A stretch of DNA of 64,000 nt, from contig JAWKNA010000005.1 of assembly GCA_041391925.1 (NCBI GenBank), positions 124,001 through 188,000 on the forward strand, read 5' to 3'. This DNA is from JBPOFM01 sp041391925. GTDB lineage: Bacteria; Bacteroidota; Bacteroidia; Flavobacteriales; Flavobacteriaceae. Under the pieces are notes generated by a model. The model was not told the DNA's origin. It saw only the letters and a program-made list of their open reading frames with translations, and did not search any database. Below, one piece after another: positions 1-7,613 of this stretch. The translations under genes and the position numbers were made by a program. Positions within the stretch are counted from its first letter, which is position 1. Each line of letters begins with the position of its first letter.

Positions 1-94
1 ATTAATTCGTTATATTGCTTATTCTTTGCCCTAACAATCAACCTCGATTAATTCTTGTTTTTGGTATACTGATGTTTAATTAACATTCCAATTG

Positions 95-757
95 ATGATA
101 GCAAAACATTTTTCAATACCCTTTTTAGTGGTAGTTGGATTACTTCATTTGAGTTTAAATGCCCAAACAGTTTCTGATTCCTCAATGTCAAAAAAAATAG
201 CTTTTTATGAGCTTCGAGGTAACAATGCAATTGATGCAGGTATAGGCACTTCTGTAATCAACGGAGATTTATCGGACCCGGAATTTGAAATTTATTTCCA
301 TATTGGATACAAACGGTATATTTTTCCACATCTAAATATTAATTTTAGCTATAACAAATTCAATTTAGCATTTAAGGATGTATATAATGAAGGTTTTATG
401 TCATTTGATTTTAATTTGGAAACGACGTTACTACCTGATAAAAAATTCTCACCATTCATTTTTGCAGGAGCGGGCTATAATGCCTCAAACTATTTTGAAC
501 AGACTGCTATGAAATTTCAGGGCGGCGGCGGTCTCGAATATATTGTTACAGATGGCTTTGGAATCAAACTTTATACAGATTATAATTCTGTAATGAGCGA
601 TGAACTGGATGGTATAGTTGCTGGCGCTTCAGATGACACTTATTTTAGAATAGGTTTTGGAGTGAATTATTATTTTGGAGGAAATAAAAAGAAAGAAAAA
701 ATGCAAAATGACCAACCTTCCATTATCAATTCCAACCAAATAATTTTACATAACTGA
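95..757 (+). CDS. outer membrane beta-barrel protein
   Basis: The protein is about 220 residues with a clear signal peptide ending near residue 23 (…LNAQ). The mature part alternates aromatic and polar residues in short strands, contains the glycine-rich segment GAGYNASNYF, and ends its barrel with a YYFGG strand, which is the usual look of a small Bacteroidetes outer membrane barrel. After the last strand there is an unusual hydrophilic tail of about 30 residues rich in Lys and Asn. A TTG one codon upstream is possible but the ATG at 95 is preferred. No enzyme motif is visible, so the role (structural, or a barrel partner of a curli-like exporter) is inference only. It is followed 34 bp later by purM, with a promoter-like box in between. 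Confidence 0.7.
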   Translation: MIAKHFSIPFLVVVGLLHLSLNAQTVSDSSMSKKIAFYELRGNNAIDAGIGTSVINGDLSDPEFEIYFHIGYKRYIFPHLNINFSYNKFNLAFKDVYNEGFMSFDFNLETTLLPDKKFSPFIFAGAGYNASNYFEQTAMKFQGGGGLEYIVTDGFGIKLYTDYNSVMSDELDGIVAGASDDTYFRIGFGVNYYFGGNKKKEKMQNDQPSIINSNQIILHN

Positions 758-767
758 TTACTATTCC

Positions 768-775
768 TATTTTTG
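768..775 (+). promoter_or_regulatory. candidate -7 box of purM
   Basis: The sequence TATTTTTG fits the Bacteroidetes -7 consensus TAnnTTTG and lies 17 bp before the purM start codon. A convincing TTG at the -33 position is not visible, so this is a weak call. Confidence 0.35.
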
Positions 776-791
776 CAAAATAACTTCAGTT

Positions 792-1970
792 ATGAGCGAA
801 AATGTCAGCAAACGTTATGCACTAAGAGGTGTTTCTGCTTCTAAAGAAGATGTGCACAATGCCATCAAAAACATTAACAAAGGTTTATTTCCCAAGGCTT
901 TTTGCAAAATCGTTCCAGATTATCTTACCAATGACAAAGACTATTGTTTGATCATGCATGCGGATGGTGCAGGAACAAAATCCTCACTTGCGTATATGTA
1001 TTGGAAAGAAACTGGAGATAGCTCTGTGTGGAAAGGTATTGCGCAAGATGCACTGATTATGAACATTGACGATTTGCTGTGTGTTGGTGCTACTGACAAT
1101 ATCATGCTGTCTTCCACGATTGGAAGGAACAAAAATTTGATTCCTGGGGAAGTGATTTCTGCCATTATCAATGGAACAGAAGAATTGATTGCAGAACTCA
1201 AGAAGTTTGGAATAACCATCCATTCAACTGGAGGAGAAACGGCAGATGTGGGTGATTTGGTAAGGACCATCATTGTCGATTCTACGGTTACAGCTCGTAT
1301 GAAACGTAGTGATGTGATAGACAATGCCAACATTAAGGCTGGAGATGTCATTGTTGGATTGTCTTCATCAGGAAAAGCATCGTATGAAGAGGAATATAAT
1401 GGAGGTATGGGCAGCAACGGATTGACTTCTGCACGCCATGATGTGTTTCATAAGTATTTGACTGAAAAGTACCCAGAAAGTTACGACCCATCCGTACCGA
1501 ATGATTTAGTATATTCTGGCAATGTAAAATTAACGGATGAAGTCAAAAGTTCTCCAATTGATGCAGGAAAACTTGTGTTGTCTCCAACGAGAACCTATGC
1601 CCCAATCATAAAAAAAATTCTATCAAACTATAATTCAAAAACCATTCATGGTATAGTGCATTGCAGTGGTGGTGCCCAGACAAAAATTCTTCATTTTATT
1701 GATGATTTGCATATCATCAAAAATAATATGTTCCCAATTCCTCCGTTGTTTAAACTGATTCAGGAGCAATCAAAAACCGATTGGAAAGAAATGTATCAGG
1801 TCTTCAATTGTGGGCATCGCATGGAACTGTATGTCTCACAGGAAATTGCAGAAGATATTATCTCTATTTCTGAATCATTCAATGTCGAGGCTCAAATTGT
1901 TGGTAGGGTTGAGGCGTCAAGCCAAAAAAAGTTAACCATCGAAAGTGAGTTTGGAACATTTGAATATTAA
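792..1970 (+). CDS. purM: phosphoribosylformylglycinamidine cyclo-ligase (AIR synthase)
   Basis: This enzyme closes the imidazole ring in purine synthesis, turning FGAM into AIR with ATP in the cytoplasm. The PurM fold is recognised by HADGAGTKSS near residues 54-63 (equivalent to the TDGVGTK motif), NIDDLLCVGA, and the glycine-rich STGGETADVGDLVRT segment. At 392 residues it is longer than the about 345 of the enterobacterial enzyme; this longer, divergent form is the one commonly seen in Bacteroidetes. It sits upstream of the DUF3078 gene and prfA on the same strand. The assignment to PurM rather than another AIR-synthase-fold protein such as SelD or HypE rests on the overall pattern and absence of their catalytic Cys/Sec or C-terminal features. 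Confidence 0.85.
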   Translation: MSENVSKRYALRGVSASKEDVHNAIKNINKGLFPKAFCKIVPDYLTNDKDYCLIMHADGAGTKSSLAYMYWKETGDSSVWKGIAQDALIMNIDDLLCVGATDNIMLSSTIGRNKNLIPGEVISAIINGTEELIAELKKFGITIHSTGGETADVGDLVRTIIVDSTVTARMKRSDVIDNANIKAGDVIVGLSSSGKASYEEEYNGGMGSNGLTSARHDVFHKYLTEKYPESYDPSVPNDLVYSGNVKLTDEVKSSPIDAGKLVLSPTRTYAPIIKKILSNYNSKTIHGIVHCSGGAQTKILHFIDDLHIIKNNMFPIPPLFKLIQEQSKTDWKEMYQVFNCGHRMELYVSQEIAEDIISISESFNVEAQIVGRVEASSQKKLTIESEFGTFEY

Positions 1971-2000
1971 ATTATTTTAATTTTTTTCAAGTATTAGTGC

Positions 2001-2975
2001 ATGAGGTCTATTTTTGTAGTCGTCCTATTTCTTTTTTTTCAAATTGTCAACGGCCAGGTTTTTCAAATTGCCAACACAAAAGCGAATTCTTCAACTGTAA
2101 AAACAATTGATACCATCCCAAAATGGGAGCTGCTCAATAGAGCAGGCTTGGATATCAACGAAGCCACATTTGTTAACTGGAGTGCGGGAGGAAGCAATTC
2201 CATTTCGGCACTTTTAAAATTCGAATCAAATTTGAATTATACCTATGGGCTTTTAAGATGGAAAAATAAAGCTATTGTCAATTATGGCATCAATAAACAA
2301 CAAGAGCAAAAGCTGCGAAAGACAAGTGATGAGTTGGAATTGATTTCCACAATGGGTTTTCAAAAGGATAGCATGAGCAACTGGTATTTTTCCGCAAGGT
2401 TCAATTTTAAGACACAATTTACCAATGGTTACAATTATCCTAACCGTGACATTCCAATTTCAAAATTTATGGCTCCAGGGTATCTGTTTGTAGGCGGTGG
2501 CGTTGAATATGGAAAAAACATCGAGAAATTTTCAACGTATTTTTCACCATTGACCTTCAAATCTACCTTTGTGCTCGATAAGGATTTGTCCAATGCAGGT
2601 TCTTTCGGGGTCGATCCGGCTGTGGTGGATGATGAAGGCAATATTGTAAAACAAGGCGAGCGTGTTCGCACCGAAGTGGGTATTTTATTGACCAATGAAT
2701 TTGAAACTGAGGTTTTCGAGAACATTGCCATTAAGAGTCGTTCAAGTTTTTATACCGATTATCTCAACAGTTTTGGAAACATAGATGTTGATTGGGAAAT
2801 CATGTTCAACTTTAAGGTCAATCAATATGTCAAGGCATCCCTTGGCTCACATCTAAAATATGACAATGATGTAAAAACCATTGTGGAGTCAGAGGTGGAA
2901 GATGAGTTTGAGATGCAAGGCGCCAAAATACAATGGAAGCAAATTTTGGGAATTGGTGTGGTTGTGGATTTTTAA
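2001..2975 (+). CDS. DUF3078 domain-containing protein
   Basis: A 324-residue exported protein with a signal peptide of about 18 residues ending at NGQ. The mature chain contains NWSAGGSNSIS early on and repeated beta strands ending in ILGIGVVVDF, typical of the DUF3078 family of outer-membrane-associated proteins of Bacteroidetes. The function of the family is not known. It starts 30 bp after purM and is probably in the same transcript. The TxxxGQKD-like region with KTIDTIPKWELLN before the domain is also characteristic. Confidence 0.75.
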   Translation: MRSIFVVVLFLFFQIVNGQVFQIANTKANSSTVKTIDTIPKWELLNRAGLDINEATFVNWSAGGSNSISALLKFESNLNYTYGLLRWKNKAIVNYGINKQQEQKLRKTSDELELISTMGFQKDSMSNWYFSARFNFKTQFTNGYNYPNRDIPISKFMAPGYLFVGGGVEYGKNIEKFSTYFSPLTFKSTFVLDKDLSNAGSFGVDPAVVDDEGNIVKQGERVRTEVGILLTNEFETEVFENIAIKSRSSFYTDYLNSFGNIDVDWEIMFNFKVNQYVKASLGSHLKYDNDVKTIVESEVEDEFEMQGAKIQWKQILGIGVVVDF

Positions 2976-3030
2976 AATCTAAATTCAATATACCCTGAAC
3001 TTAAATATTCCTTCTTAAAGCAAAACGCTT

Positions 3031-3062
3031 TTGATTCTTTCAGAGAAATAATCGTATTTTTG
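3031..3062 (+). promoter_or_regulatory. promoter of prfA
   Basis: TTG at 3031-3033 and TATTTTTG at 3055-3062 are separated by 21 bp, matching the Bacteroidetes -33/-7 promoter pattern. The box ends 21 bp before the prfA start. Confidence 0.55.
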
Positions 3063-3083
3063 CATCACAATTCAAGTACATAA

Positions 3084-4160
3084 ATGTTAGATAAGTTACA
3101 GGTAGTAAAACAACGTTTTGATGAGATTAACGACCTCATTATCCAACCCAATGTCATCAGTGACCAAAAACGTTACATTGCTCTAAATAAAGAGTACAAG
3201 GAGCTAAAAGTTTTGGTTGACAAGCGTGAAGAATATAAATTATTGTTGGACAACCTTAAGGAAGCTGAAGACATCATTAAAGAAGGTGGTGATGCCGAAA
3301 TGGTGGAAATGGCAAAAATGCAGTATGAGGAAGCCGAAGAAGCCATACCAAAGTTGGAAGAAGAAATCAAATTTTTATTGATTCCTAAAAACCCCGAAGA
3401 CTCCAAAAATGCGGTCGTTGAGTTGCGTGCAGGAACGGGTGGTGATGAAGCCAGCATTTTTGCTGGAGACTTATATAGAATGTACACCAAATATTGCGAA
3501 AGCAAAGGTTGGAAAATAGACGTGGTCGATTTCAACGAAGGTACTTCGGGCGGCTTTAAGGAAATGATTTTCGAAGTCAATGGAGATGACGTGTATGGGA
3601 CGCTAAAATTTGAAGCAGGCGTGCATCGTGTGCAGCGTGTGCCACAAACAGAAACCCAAGGTCGCGTGCACACCAGCGCGGCAACTGTGATTGTACTTCC
3701 GGAGGCAGAAGAGTTTGATTTGGAATTGGACATGTCCGAAATACGTATAGAGCGAACCACATCCACAGGTCCTGGTGGCCAAAGTGTAAACACAACATAT
3801 TCTGCCATCAAATTGCATCACGAACCTACAGGAATGATTGTCAGTTGCCAAGACCAGAAATCATCGCACAAAAATCTTGAAAAAGCATTGAAAGTCATGC
3901 GTTCACGTCTATATGAAATGGAATTGGAGAAGAAATTGGCGGCAGATTCTGAAAAACGCAAGAGCATGGTTTCTACGGGAGACAGAAGTGCAAAAATCAG
4001 AACCTATAACTATTCACAAGGACGTGTCACAGACCATAGAATTGGACTGACCCTTTATGATTTGGCAAACATCATGAATGGAGACATACAGAAAATAATT
4101 GATGAACTGATGCTGGCAGAAAACACAGAATTGTTAAAAGCGAATACCGATTTAATTTAA
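3084..4160 (+). CDS. prfA: peptide chain release factor 1
   Basis: Release factor 1 recognises UAA and UAG stop codons in the ribosomal A site and triggers peptide hydrolysis. The catalytic GGQ loop is seen in TGPGGQSVNTTYSA at about residues 228-241, and the stop-codon-reading tripeptide is PQT at about 187-189 (RVPQTETQGR), which marks RF1 rather than RF2 (SPF). The length of 358 residues is normal and there is no programmed frameshift. It has its own promoter and a strong terminator directly after it. Confidence 0.97.
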   Translation: MLDKLQVVKQRFDEINDLIIQPNVISDQKRYIALNKEYKELKVLVDKREEYKLLLDNLKEAEDIIKEGGDAEMVEMAKMQYEEAEEAIPKLEEEIKFLLIPKNPEDSKNAVVELRAGTGGDEASIFAGDLYRMYTKYCESKGWKIDVVDFNEGTSGGFKEMIFEVNGDDVYGTLKFEAGVHRVQRVPQTETQGRVHTSAATVIVLPEAEEFDLELDMSEIRIERTTSTGPGGQSVNTTYSAIKLHHEPTGMIVSCQDQKSSHKNLEKALKVMRSRLYEMELEKKLAADSEKRKSMVSTGDRSAKIRTYNYSQGRVTDHRIGLTLYDLANIMNGDIQKIIDELMLAENTELLKANTDLI

Positions 4161-4164
4161 ACAT

Positions 4165-4186
4165 AAGCCTCTTTTGAGGCTTTTTT
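4165..4186 (+). terminator. rho-independent terminator of prfA
   Basis: A 7-bp stem AAGCCTC/GAGGCTT with a four-T loop runs straight into a T-run. It lies only 7 bp before pyrF, so pyrF must be read by read-through or from a promoter within this short region. Confidence 0.8.
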
Positions 4187-4192
4187 AATACC

Positions 4193-5017
4193 ATGACTAC
4201 AAAACAACTCATCCAACAAATCAAAAAAAAGAAATCCTTCCTTTGTATCGGGTTGGATGTCGATCTGGAAAAAATCCCAAAACATCTATTGCACGATGAA
4301 GACCCGATTTTTGCTTTCAACAAAGCCATCATTGATGCTACACAACATTTGACTGTGGCCTATAAACCCAACATGGCTTTTTATGAAGCACATGGCCTGA
4401 AAGGCTGGAAAGCCTTGGAAAAAACGATGATGTACCTAAATGTGATGCATCCTGAAATTTTTACGATTGCCGACGCTAAAAGAGGCGATATCGGCAACAC
4501 AAGTAGTATGTATGCCAAAGCCTTTTTGGAGGATTTGAATTTTGATAGTATGACGGTAGCTCCTTACATGGGAAAAGATTCCGTAGAACCCTTTTTGGCT
4601 GTGAAAAATAAGCACACTATTCTGTTAGCATTGACTTCGAATGAAGGTGCTTTTGACTTTCAAACCAAAAGGGTCAACCGAAATTTTCTCTATAGAGAAA
4701 TCATCAAAACATCAAAGACTTGGAAGAATTCAAAAAACTTAATGTACGTTGTAGGAGCAACCAAAGCCACATACCTCAAACAAATCCGAAAAATCGTTCC
4801 AGATAGCTTCTTGTTGGTTCCTGGAGTGGGAGCACAAGGCGGAAGCCTGAAGGAAGTTTGCAAATATGGCATCAATAAAGATGTCGGATTGCTCATCAAT
4901 TCATCACGAGGGATTATCTATGCATCCAATAAGGAAGATTTTGCCCAAGCTGCAGCTCAAAAAGCCGAAGAATTGCAGAGAGAGATGGCAATTTTATTGA
5001 CCAAAAAGTTCAAATAA
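4193..5017 (+). CDS. pyrF: orotidine-5'-phosphate decarboxylase (type 2)
   Basis: Converts OMP to UMP, the last step of pyrimidine synthesis. The catalytic motif DAKRGDIGNTS is at about residues 94-104, with the Lys of the Asp-Lys-Asp charge network. FLCIGLDVD near the N-terminus and VPGVGAQGG near residue 208 are the phosphate-binding parts of the barrel. Length 274 residues fits the long type 2 subfamily rather than the about 240-residue type 1. It follows prfA closely, a common arrangement in Flavobacteriia. Confidence 0.95.
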   Translation: MTTKQLIQQIKKKKSFLCIGLDVDLEKIPKHLLHDEDPIFAFNKAIIDATQHLTVAYKPNMAFYEAHGLKGWKALEKTMMYLNVMHPEIFTIADAKRGDIGNTSSMYAKAFLEDLNFDSMTVAPYMGKDSVEPFLAVKNKHTILLALTSNEGAFDFQTKRVNRNFLYREIIKTSKTWKNSKNLMYVVGATKATYLKQIRKIVPDSFLLVPGVGAQGGSLKEVCKYGINKDVGLLINSSRGIIYASNKEDFAQAAAQKAEELQREMAILLTKKFK

Positions 5018-5052
5018 GAGTCATCTGTTAACTGCGATTGCGACGGTACACT

Positions 5053-5859
5053 ATGAAGGACCAATTACACAGAAACATTCATTTAGGAAACACTCCACAT
5101 CGAATTGTCTCCTTGGTGCCTTCCCAAACCGAGTTGTTGTATGATTTAGGATTGGAATCTTCCATCGTTGGCATCACCAAATTCTGTGTACATCCTTTAC
5201 ATTTTAAAAAGGAAAAAACAATTGTGGGAGGCACAAAGGCTGTACATTTTGATAAAATAAAAGCCTTAAATCCCGACATTATTTTATGCAATAAAGAAGA
5301 GAATACCAAAGAGATGATTCAGGAACTGGAAAAGATGGCTCTAGTCCATATCAGTGATATTTACACGATAGATGATTGTTTGGAGTTGATAACAATGTAT
5401 GGTGAGATGTTTTCAAAGGAAGAAAAAGCATCCCAAATAATTGATCATATAAAAATGAAATATGAAGATTTTAAAAACTTCATCAAAGCCAGACCAATAT
5501 TAAAAACTGCTTATTTCATTTGGCAGAATCCTTGGATGGTGGCTGCAAAAAACACTTTTATCAATGAGCTTTTAAAGCTCAATAACTTTGAGAATTATTA
5601 TGGAGAGTTGGAACGTTATCCGGAAGTAATCCTAAAGATAAATAAAAAAGAAACTGCTGATTTGGTATTGCTCTCGAGTGAGCCTTTTCCATTCAAGGAA
5701 AAGCATAAGGAAGAGTTGAGGCAGTATTTTCCACATTCGAAAATTGTAGTGGTCGATGGTGAAGCGTTCTCTTGGTATGGTACAAGACTTATTGAAGCGT
5801 TTGATTACTTTAAATCACTGCATCAAAATCTTTTGAATGGGAACGTTTCAAGTTCATGA
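5053..5859 (+). CDS. helical-backbone metal/cobalamin-binding protein (BtuF/FecB-like)
   Basis: The 268-residue product has the class III periplasmic binding protein pattern: HRIVSLVPSQTELLYDLGL, VGITKFCVHP, then IKALNPDIILCNKEEN, a long central helix, and a second lobe. These proteins bind cobalamin or iron chelates for ABC import. No signal peptide or lipobox is visible, even with the upstream TTG at 5038, so the protein as encoded would stay in the cytoplasm. The ATG at 5053 is preferred because the TTG-initiated extension adds only five residues. Its last 50 bp overlap the convergent gene at 5810. No transporter genes are adjacent. Confidence 0.7.
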   Translation: MKDQLHRNIHLGNTPHRIVSLVPSQTELLYDLGLESSIVGITKFCVHPLHFKKEKTIVGGTKAVHFDKIKALNPDIILCNKEENTKEMIQELEKMALVHISDIYTIDDCLELITMYGEMFSKEEKASQIIDHIKMKYEDFKNFIKARPILKTAYFIWQNPWMVAAKNTFINELLKLNNFENYYGELERYPEVILKINKKETADLVLLSSEPFPFKEKHKEELRQYFPHSKIVVVDGEAFSWYGTRLIEAFDYFKSLHQNLLNGNVSSS

Positions 5860-6037
5860 TCATCTTCTTCAATTTGGAGGCTTCATGATATAAAAAATCA
5901 CTGACGCCAGCATCTGTCTGAATCAAATTATAGGCTTCCTCAATGAATCGAAGGTAATTTTGTTCCAATTCCTTAAGATTCAAAACGTCACTCAAACCGA
6001 GTTTTGTTTTTCCGACTTTGCAAAAATGTGTATTCAT
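5810..6037 (-). CDS. small conserved helical protein (Lacal_2735-like)
   Basis: A 75-residue hydrophilic protein with the core YNLIQTDAGVSDFLYHEA followed by a KLKKMIMNLK helix. The same pattern recurs in the neighbouring gene at 6117-6326, so both are real and paralogous. It resembles the short helical Lacal_2735 family of flavobacteria; that name is from memory and function is unknown. An ATG at 6073 would add 12 residues rich in Ile and Arg that look unlike the rest, so 6037 is preferred. Its 3' end overlaps the end of the gene on the other strand by 50 bp. Confidence 0.6.
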   Translation of the reverse strand: MNTHFCKVGKTKLGLSDVLNLKELEQNYLRFIEEAYNLIQTDAGVSDFLYHEASKLKKMIMNLKRSHSKDFDAVI

Positions 6038-6116
6038 GTTAATCCGAATTAAGTAATATATACGAATGCACACTCGCTTTTAGTCTAGGCACTTACGTTA
6101 AATAATTGATAAAATT

Positions 6117-6326
6117 TCAATTAGACTTATGCTGTAAAGTCTCCCGATTCAAAAACTTCAATTGGTTGAGTTTGTTGAGAAGTTTGATGGCCTTAAATTC
6201 TGAAAGATCACTCAATGCTGAATCAGTTTGGCGGAAGTTATAAGCCTGTTCAATAAGTTGCTTGTAGCGTCTTTGGAGTTTCAGTTGATGCTCTTTTATT
6301 TCAGACAGTGTTTTCATCAGGGTCAA
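6117..6326 (-). CDS. small conserved helical protein (Lacal_2735-like), paralogue
   Basis: A 69-residue protein with YKQLIEQAYNFRQTDSALSD and a second helix with KLLNKLNQLK. Aligned with the downstream gene it keeps AYN-x-x-QTD-(S/A)-x-(L/V)-SD and the K-L spacing, so the pair arose by duplication. There is no membrane segment or signal peptide; two amphipathic helices are expected. The start could be the ATG at 6326 or at 6314 (MKTLSEIKEH); neither changes the core. Function unknown. Confidence 0.6.
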   Translation of the reverse strand: MTLMKTLSEIKEHQLKLQRRYKQLIEQAYNFRQTDSALSDLSEFKAIKLLNKLNQLKFLNRETLQHKSN

Positions 6327-6644
6327 ATGCTATTAATTGGTTGATGGTTATTCCAAACTACTGGAATCTAATTTGTTACAGTTAAATAACACCAAAATCT
6401 AAAATATGCCCAAGAGCATAACTTATCACTTTGTAAAACTAAATATATCTAAAATATTATTATTGAGCAAGTTAAAAATGAAGAATGTTGATAAAAAAAA
6501 TCGACTCAATATATGAGCCGATTTACAACTAACTTTTGCTAATCCAAATTAAAGACGAATATGTTTCTTTCTTGGTGATACAAAGATGCTATTTTATTAA
6601 GCAAACAATGTTAAGTAACTATTAGCTTTAGATTATCAATGGGT
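6327..6644. other. AT-rich intergenic stretch
   Basis: About 320 bp without a gene. It holds the terminator-like hairpin at 6498-6524 and the upstream region of the small gene at 6326. Nothing else was recognised. Confidence 0.6.
6498..6524 (-). terminator. rho-independent terminator of the DUF4197 gene
   Basis: On the minus strand a stem of ten pairs with one mismatch (AAATCGGCTC/GAGTCGATTT) with a 7-nt loop is followed by a run of T. It lies about 120 bp after the stop of the DUF4197 gene. Confidence 0.6.
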
Positions 6645-7352
6645 TTAATCCTGTAACACAAACACCTTTCTCAAAAGATCGGTCGTTCTGGAAGATACCT
6701 TCGTACGGATTTCTTTCTCTTCAACCGCTATCATGGTGTAGACACCTTTCAGCGCTTCGCCAGTGACATAATCGGTCAAATCTGGATTCACGTCTGTGGT
6801 AAATGGTATCGCATTATATTTATTGATGAGGTTTGTCCAAATTTGGTCAGCACCCACCTTGGCAAACGAATTATTGATTACAGGATGAAACTTATCATAC
6901 AATGCCGTCTGTGTTTTGCTGGTCAAATATTGCGTAGCTGCATCGTCCTGCCCTAAAAGGATGTTTTTGGCATCTGCAAAGGTGATTCCCTTGACGGCAT
7001 CCACAAAAATAGGGGTGGCTTCTTTCACAGCATCTTCAGCAGCTCGGTTCAAGACTTTGAGACCTTCATCGGCAAGATTACCAAGGCCGATGTCGCGCAG
7101 GCCTTTATCAACCTTCTGAAGTTCAGCAGGAAGAAGAATCTTTACCAATTCATTTTTATAAAATCCATCCGTTTGGGTTAGCTTGCTCACCTGTTTGTCA
7201 ATCCCAAAGTCAAGGGCTTGGCGCAGTCCCGCTGCAATCTCTGCATTGCTCAACACAGTTCCGCCTTGTGGCAAAGAATCGACCACACCTTGCAATTCAG
7301 CGCAAGAGGTCAGAGTAAAAATCGTAAAAAGGGCTATCCATACTTTTTTCAT
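6645..7352 (-). CDS. DUF4197 domain-containing lipoprotein
   Basis: A 235-residue protein with a lipoprotein signal peptide (lipobox LTSC, Cys17). The mature part matches the DUF4197 pattern: IAAGLRQALDFGID, KILLPAELQKV, AAEDAVKEATPIFVDAV, LTSKTQTALYDKFHPVI and a C-terminal DLLRKVFVLQD. Members are predicted helical envelope proteins of unknown function, found widely in Gram-negatives. It is a single-gene unit with a terminator downstream and an intergenic region shared with icmF upstream. Confidence 0.88.
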   Translation of the reverse strand: MKKVWIALFTIFTLTSCAELQGVVDSLPQGGTVLSNAEIAAGLRQALDFGIDKQVSKLTQTDGFYKNELVKILLPAELQKVDKGLRDIGLGNLADEGLKVLNRAAEDAVKEATPIFVDAVKGITFADAKNILLGQDDAATQYLTSKTQTALYDKFHPVINNSFAKVGADQIWTNLINKYNAIPFTTDVNPDLTDYVTGEALKGVYTMIAVEEKEIRTKVSSRTTDLLRKVFVLQD

Positions 7353-7416
7353 AAGGTTATGTTTAATGGTTACTCAAAAATAAATCAAAATGTTCAGAAC
7401 CGAATTGTTTTGGCAA

Positions 7417-7433
7417 GTTTTTGAATCAAAAAC
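7417..7433. repeat. short perfect inverted repeat between divergent genes
   Basis: GTTTTTGA and TCAAAAAC flank one central A, followed by the GC-rich segment CCGTGTTATCCGCTC. It lies between the DUF4197 gene and icmF, which diverge. It may be a hairpin in the leader of the DUF4197 gene or an operator. Confidence 0.35.
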
Positions 7434-7578
7434 CGTGTTATCCGCTCTATCTTTTTAATGCTTTTCATAGACCGTGCCACAATTCAAAAGGCAAGAGGCA
7501 TTAAAAAGGATGCCGCTCCTACCGCTCTTGCAGTACCAAACTATTCACAATAATCCCCAACATCTTTTGAAAAATCCG

Positions 7579-7586
7579 TAAATTTG
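7579..7586 (+). promoter_or_regulatory. candidate -7 box of icmF
   Basis: TAAATTTG matches TAnnTTTG and lies 27 bp before the icmF start. No good TTG sits at the expected upstream distance. Confidence 0.35.
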
Positions 7587-7613
7587 TAGCACTTTTAAAT
7601 CCTTTTTTTACAA

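Noticed and set aside
3173..3811. Long antisense frame of 212 codons under prfA
   Set aside because: It is a mirror of a highly conserved gene and its product has no recognisable motif; prfA is certain.
7440..7612. Possible small RNA upstream of icmF
   Set aside because: The segment has GC-rich parts and a hairpin, but no conserved structure or promoter could be supported, so it was kept only as an intergenic repeat.
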